64,000 nucleotides of DNA from Pseudoalteromonas espejiana DSM 9414 (GTDB lineage: Bacteria > Pseudomonadota > Gammaproteobacteria > Enterobacterales > Alteromonadaceae), in assembly GCF_002221525.1 (NCBI RefSeq), contig NZ_CP011029.1, positions 682,001 through 746,000 of the forward strand, in the 5' to 3' direction. The notes beneath the pieces were generated by a model, which saw nothing but the letters and a program-made list of their open reading frames with translations, ran no database searches and was not told where the DNA came from. Positions 62,298 to 64,000 of the stretch are shown piece by piece. Both the position numbers and the translations under genes were made by a program. The number at the start of each line of letters is the position of its first letter. The first letter of the stretch is position 1.

Positions 62298-63458
62298 TTA
62301 ATTAAGCGGCACTGCATACGCTACTTTATTTTTGCCTTCGTGTTTTGCTATGTACAACGCTTTGTCGGCCAAATCTATGGCTTTATCTATTTGTGTAGTG
62401 GCACATTTAATACTTATAACTCCAAAGCTTGCAGTAACATCTATACATTGCTGTTTGTATTCAATGGGCTTACTTGCAAGAGTAGCGCGCAGGGTATCGG
62501 CAAATTGCTTTGCTTTTAGTTCTGAATCTCTGGCTATGAGTATTACAAATTCTTCTCCGCCTATTCTGGCAAATATATCGTCTTTATTTAAACATGCCCT
62601 TACACGTTTAGTTGCTTGAATAAGGACTTCGTCTCCACCAGCATGGCCGTATTCATCATTTATGTTTTTAAATGAGTCTATATCCCAATATATAAGCGAT
62701 ACATGTTGTTCGCAGCTTAATTGAGTTTCAAGTTTTTGTTGGCCTATTTCGTAAAAGCCGCGCCTGTTTACGCATTTTGTAAGTACATCGGTCATGGCTA
62801 GTTTTTGCATTTCTTGGGCTAAATCTGAAGCCATTATAAAAATAATAAATACCGCCATGCCTACATGAGCAGTAGGGACTGTAATAAAGTTAATGAGTAT
62901 GTATAAATCTAAATAGGCTTGTTTAACTTGAGCGCCTTGCATGAGTGCGATTGTCGCTGCAATAAATAAAAATAATCCGCATACGGTATATGTTACAGCT
63001 GCACCAATTTCAGCAGGAAGCGATTTTTGTTTATGCTTTAGTATAATAACGGCATTTATAAGAAGCAGGATTATGTCGTAGTAAATGTATAACGACATAT
63101 TCAAACCTACATGCGCATTTACTGCTTTAAAGTAGTACACAGCAGCAAATGTAATAACAGCAATTGCTAACAAATAGTGCATATTAATAGGGCACCGTGT
63201 GCGTATGCAGTGCCCCCAGGTTCCTAGTAAAACCGATGCCATCGAAAAACTTACCGCAAGCATCCAATATGTAACACCAGATTCAAAGTAGGGTTGCAAT
63301 AAAATTGTGCCCCATTGGCAGGCAGAGCATATAAATGCACTTGCCCAAAATAACGCATATAACTTTTTACCTAAGGTATACCACGCCATTAAAAATATAA
63401 CAGACCAAACAATACTGGTAAGTAAAAGAGTAATTAAAATAAAAAAGATTGGGCTCAT
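62298..63458 (-). CDS. Membrane diguanylate cyclase (GGDEF)
   Basis: A 386-residue protein with about seven hydrophobic segments in residues 1-210, then a GGDEF domain: TDVLTKCVNRRGFYE, YWDIDSFKNINDEYGHAGGDEVL and RIGGEEFVI (GGEEF at 300-304). The substrate- and metal-binding residues are present, so it is likely active. The I-site reads NKDD instead of RxxD. The sensor region is a multi-TM module of unknown ligand. It is a single gene facing asd across a terminator. Confidence 0.92.
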   Translation of the reverse strand: MSPIFFILITLLLTSIVWSVIFLMAWYTLGKKLYALFWASAFICSACQWGTILLQPYFESGVTYWMLAVSFSMASVLLGTWGHCIRTRCPINMHYLLAIAVITFAAVYYFKAVNAHVGLNMSLYIYYDIILLLINAVIILKHKQKSLPAEIGAAVTYTVCGLFLFIAATIALMQGAQVKQAYLDLYILINFITVPTAHVGMAVFIIFIMASDLAQEMQKLAMTDVLTKCVNRRGFYEIGQQKLETQLSCEQHVSLIYWDIDSFKNINDEYGHAGGDEVLIQATKRVRACLNKDDIFARIGGEEFVILIARDSELKAKQFADTLRATLASKPIEYKQQCIDVTASFGVISIKCATTQIDKAIDLADKALYIAKHEGKNKVAYAVPLN

Positions 63459-63696
63459 AGAGGTATGTTCTTGTGTGAGTTACTTTTTACTGTAGTTGAG
63501 GTTGCTTAGTAATTCGAGCAAAGTGCTGTTATTAAAACGCGCTATTTGTAAAAATTTATGTATTACTTGAGCGTACCCAATATGTATACATTGCGTTTTC
63601 TGGTATAGCTCTTGCTCCTGTTATTGTATTACACCGTTTTTTACTCGGTTTTAGCTATTTTGTGCGTATTTAGTTCACTTACGCGCGTAACATTTA

Positions 63697-63716
63697 CTTA
63701 ATTCCGCGTAATTAAG
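63697..63716. promoter_or_regulatory. Inverted repeat before the DUF748 gene
   Basis: CTTAATT, 6 bases, AATTAAG lies 20 bp before the start of the gene at 63737. It could be an operator or a leader hairpin. Confidence 0.25.
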
Positions 63717-63736
63717 CCCTACAACAAGGATATAAA

Positions 63737-64000
63737 ATGGCTTTTACTTTTAAACATGTCCGAAATAAATGGTTCTCTGTTTTAGTTGCTACTGTTTTAT
63801 TTTTAATTCTACTAAGAGCGGCAGCGCCTTATGCTGTGCAATATTATGTAAACCAGCAGCTTGAACAAACACAAGGAATAACAGGGCATGTTGGCGATGT
63901 AGATTTATATTTATACCGCGGTGCTTACGCCATTGACGATGTTGAAATTTACGCTGTAGATGCAACATCAGCCCCTAAACCGTTATTGGCGGTACAAACT
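63737..64000 (+). CDS. DUF748/AsmA-like membrane-anchored protein (3' truncated by window edge)
   Basis: An ATG with AAGGA eight bases upstream opens a frame that runs to the window end (88 residues). One N-terminal TM helix (about 12-30, WFSVLVATVLFLILL) is followed by NQQLEQTQGITGHVGDVDLYLYRGAYAIDDVEIY (shown here by its key parts GHVGDVDL and GAYAIDDVEIY), the start of the DUF748 pattern found in large AsmA-like proteins. These span the periplasm and are linked to envelope lipid transport or integrity. Only the beginning is visible, so the call is provisional. Confidence 0.7.
   Translation, partial: MAFTFKHVRNKWFSVLVATVLFLILLRAAAPYAVQYYVNQQLEQTQGITGHVGDVDLYLYRGAYAIDDVEIYAVDATSAPKPLLAVQT

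Overview
The window is a stretch of chromosome from a marine gammaproteobacterium, almost certainly Pseudoalteromonas or a close relative in the Alteromonadales. This rests on the AT-rich coding style, the gene content (TonB-dependent receptors, a Vibrio-type TonB2 module, PPC-tailed secreted proteases, several c-di-GMP enzymes) and protein sequences resembling that genus. No rRNA, tRNA, CRISPR array, prophage or transposase gene was seen. Most of the window is ordinary core genome.

Layout. 1-4 kb: the 3' part of a GGDEF-EAL protein, metY, then a GT25 glycosyltransferase, a DUF1289 protein and a lipoprotein on the minus strand. 4.1-11.4 kb: a complete histidine operon on the minus strand (hisG-D-C-B-H-A-F-IE) with tight stop/start overlaps, preceded by a his leader peptide (MRLNLTTVHHHHHSPE) and a five-arm attenuator. 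11.6-15.1 kb: a small orphan gene, a GlxA-type regulator, a transglutaminase-like protein and an NhaP antiporter. 15.6-19.7 kb: two secreted peptidases in tandem (M4 and M28), each ending in two closely related PPC domains. 19.8-28.4 kb: yoaA, tsaB, an orphan protein, phoA, an alpha/beta hydrolase, fadD and rnd, ending in a 162-bp MITE-like element that touches the rnd stop codon. 28.6-36 kb: a long RluA-type pseudouridine synthase, a frameshifted LysR regulator, an outer-membrane barrel protein, minCDE, YcgL, an MltB-type transglycosylase and a GbsR regulator. 36-45.5 kb: a siderophore-type TonB receptor with Fur-like sites, an amidohydrolase, a DUF885 lipoprotein, YcgN and SpoU-type proteins, a periplasmic solute-binding protein and a FucP-type sugar transporter between two GGAACGTTCC-type palindromes. 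45.7-49.4 kb: a chemoreceptor, a diguanylate cyclase and a DsbA-like protein in a row. 49.4-49.7 kb: a structured intergenic repeat.

49.9-59.7 kb is the most interesting part. It holds a TonB2 energising module (DUF3450, TtpC-like, ExbB, ExbD, TonB, TPR), then a lipoprotein predicted to form a beta-helix and a 907-residue TonB-dependent receptor. Upstream of the lipoprotein are four PhoB-like half-sites spaced exactly 11 bp apart, followed by a -10 box at the expected distance. The simplest reading is a phosphate-starvation-induced outer-membrane uptake system next to the machinery that could power it. The end of the window holds two small secreted orphan proteins, asd, another diguanylate cyclase and the start of a DUF748/AsmA-like gene.
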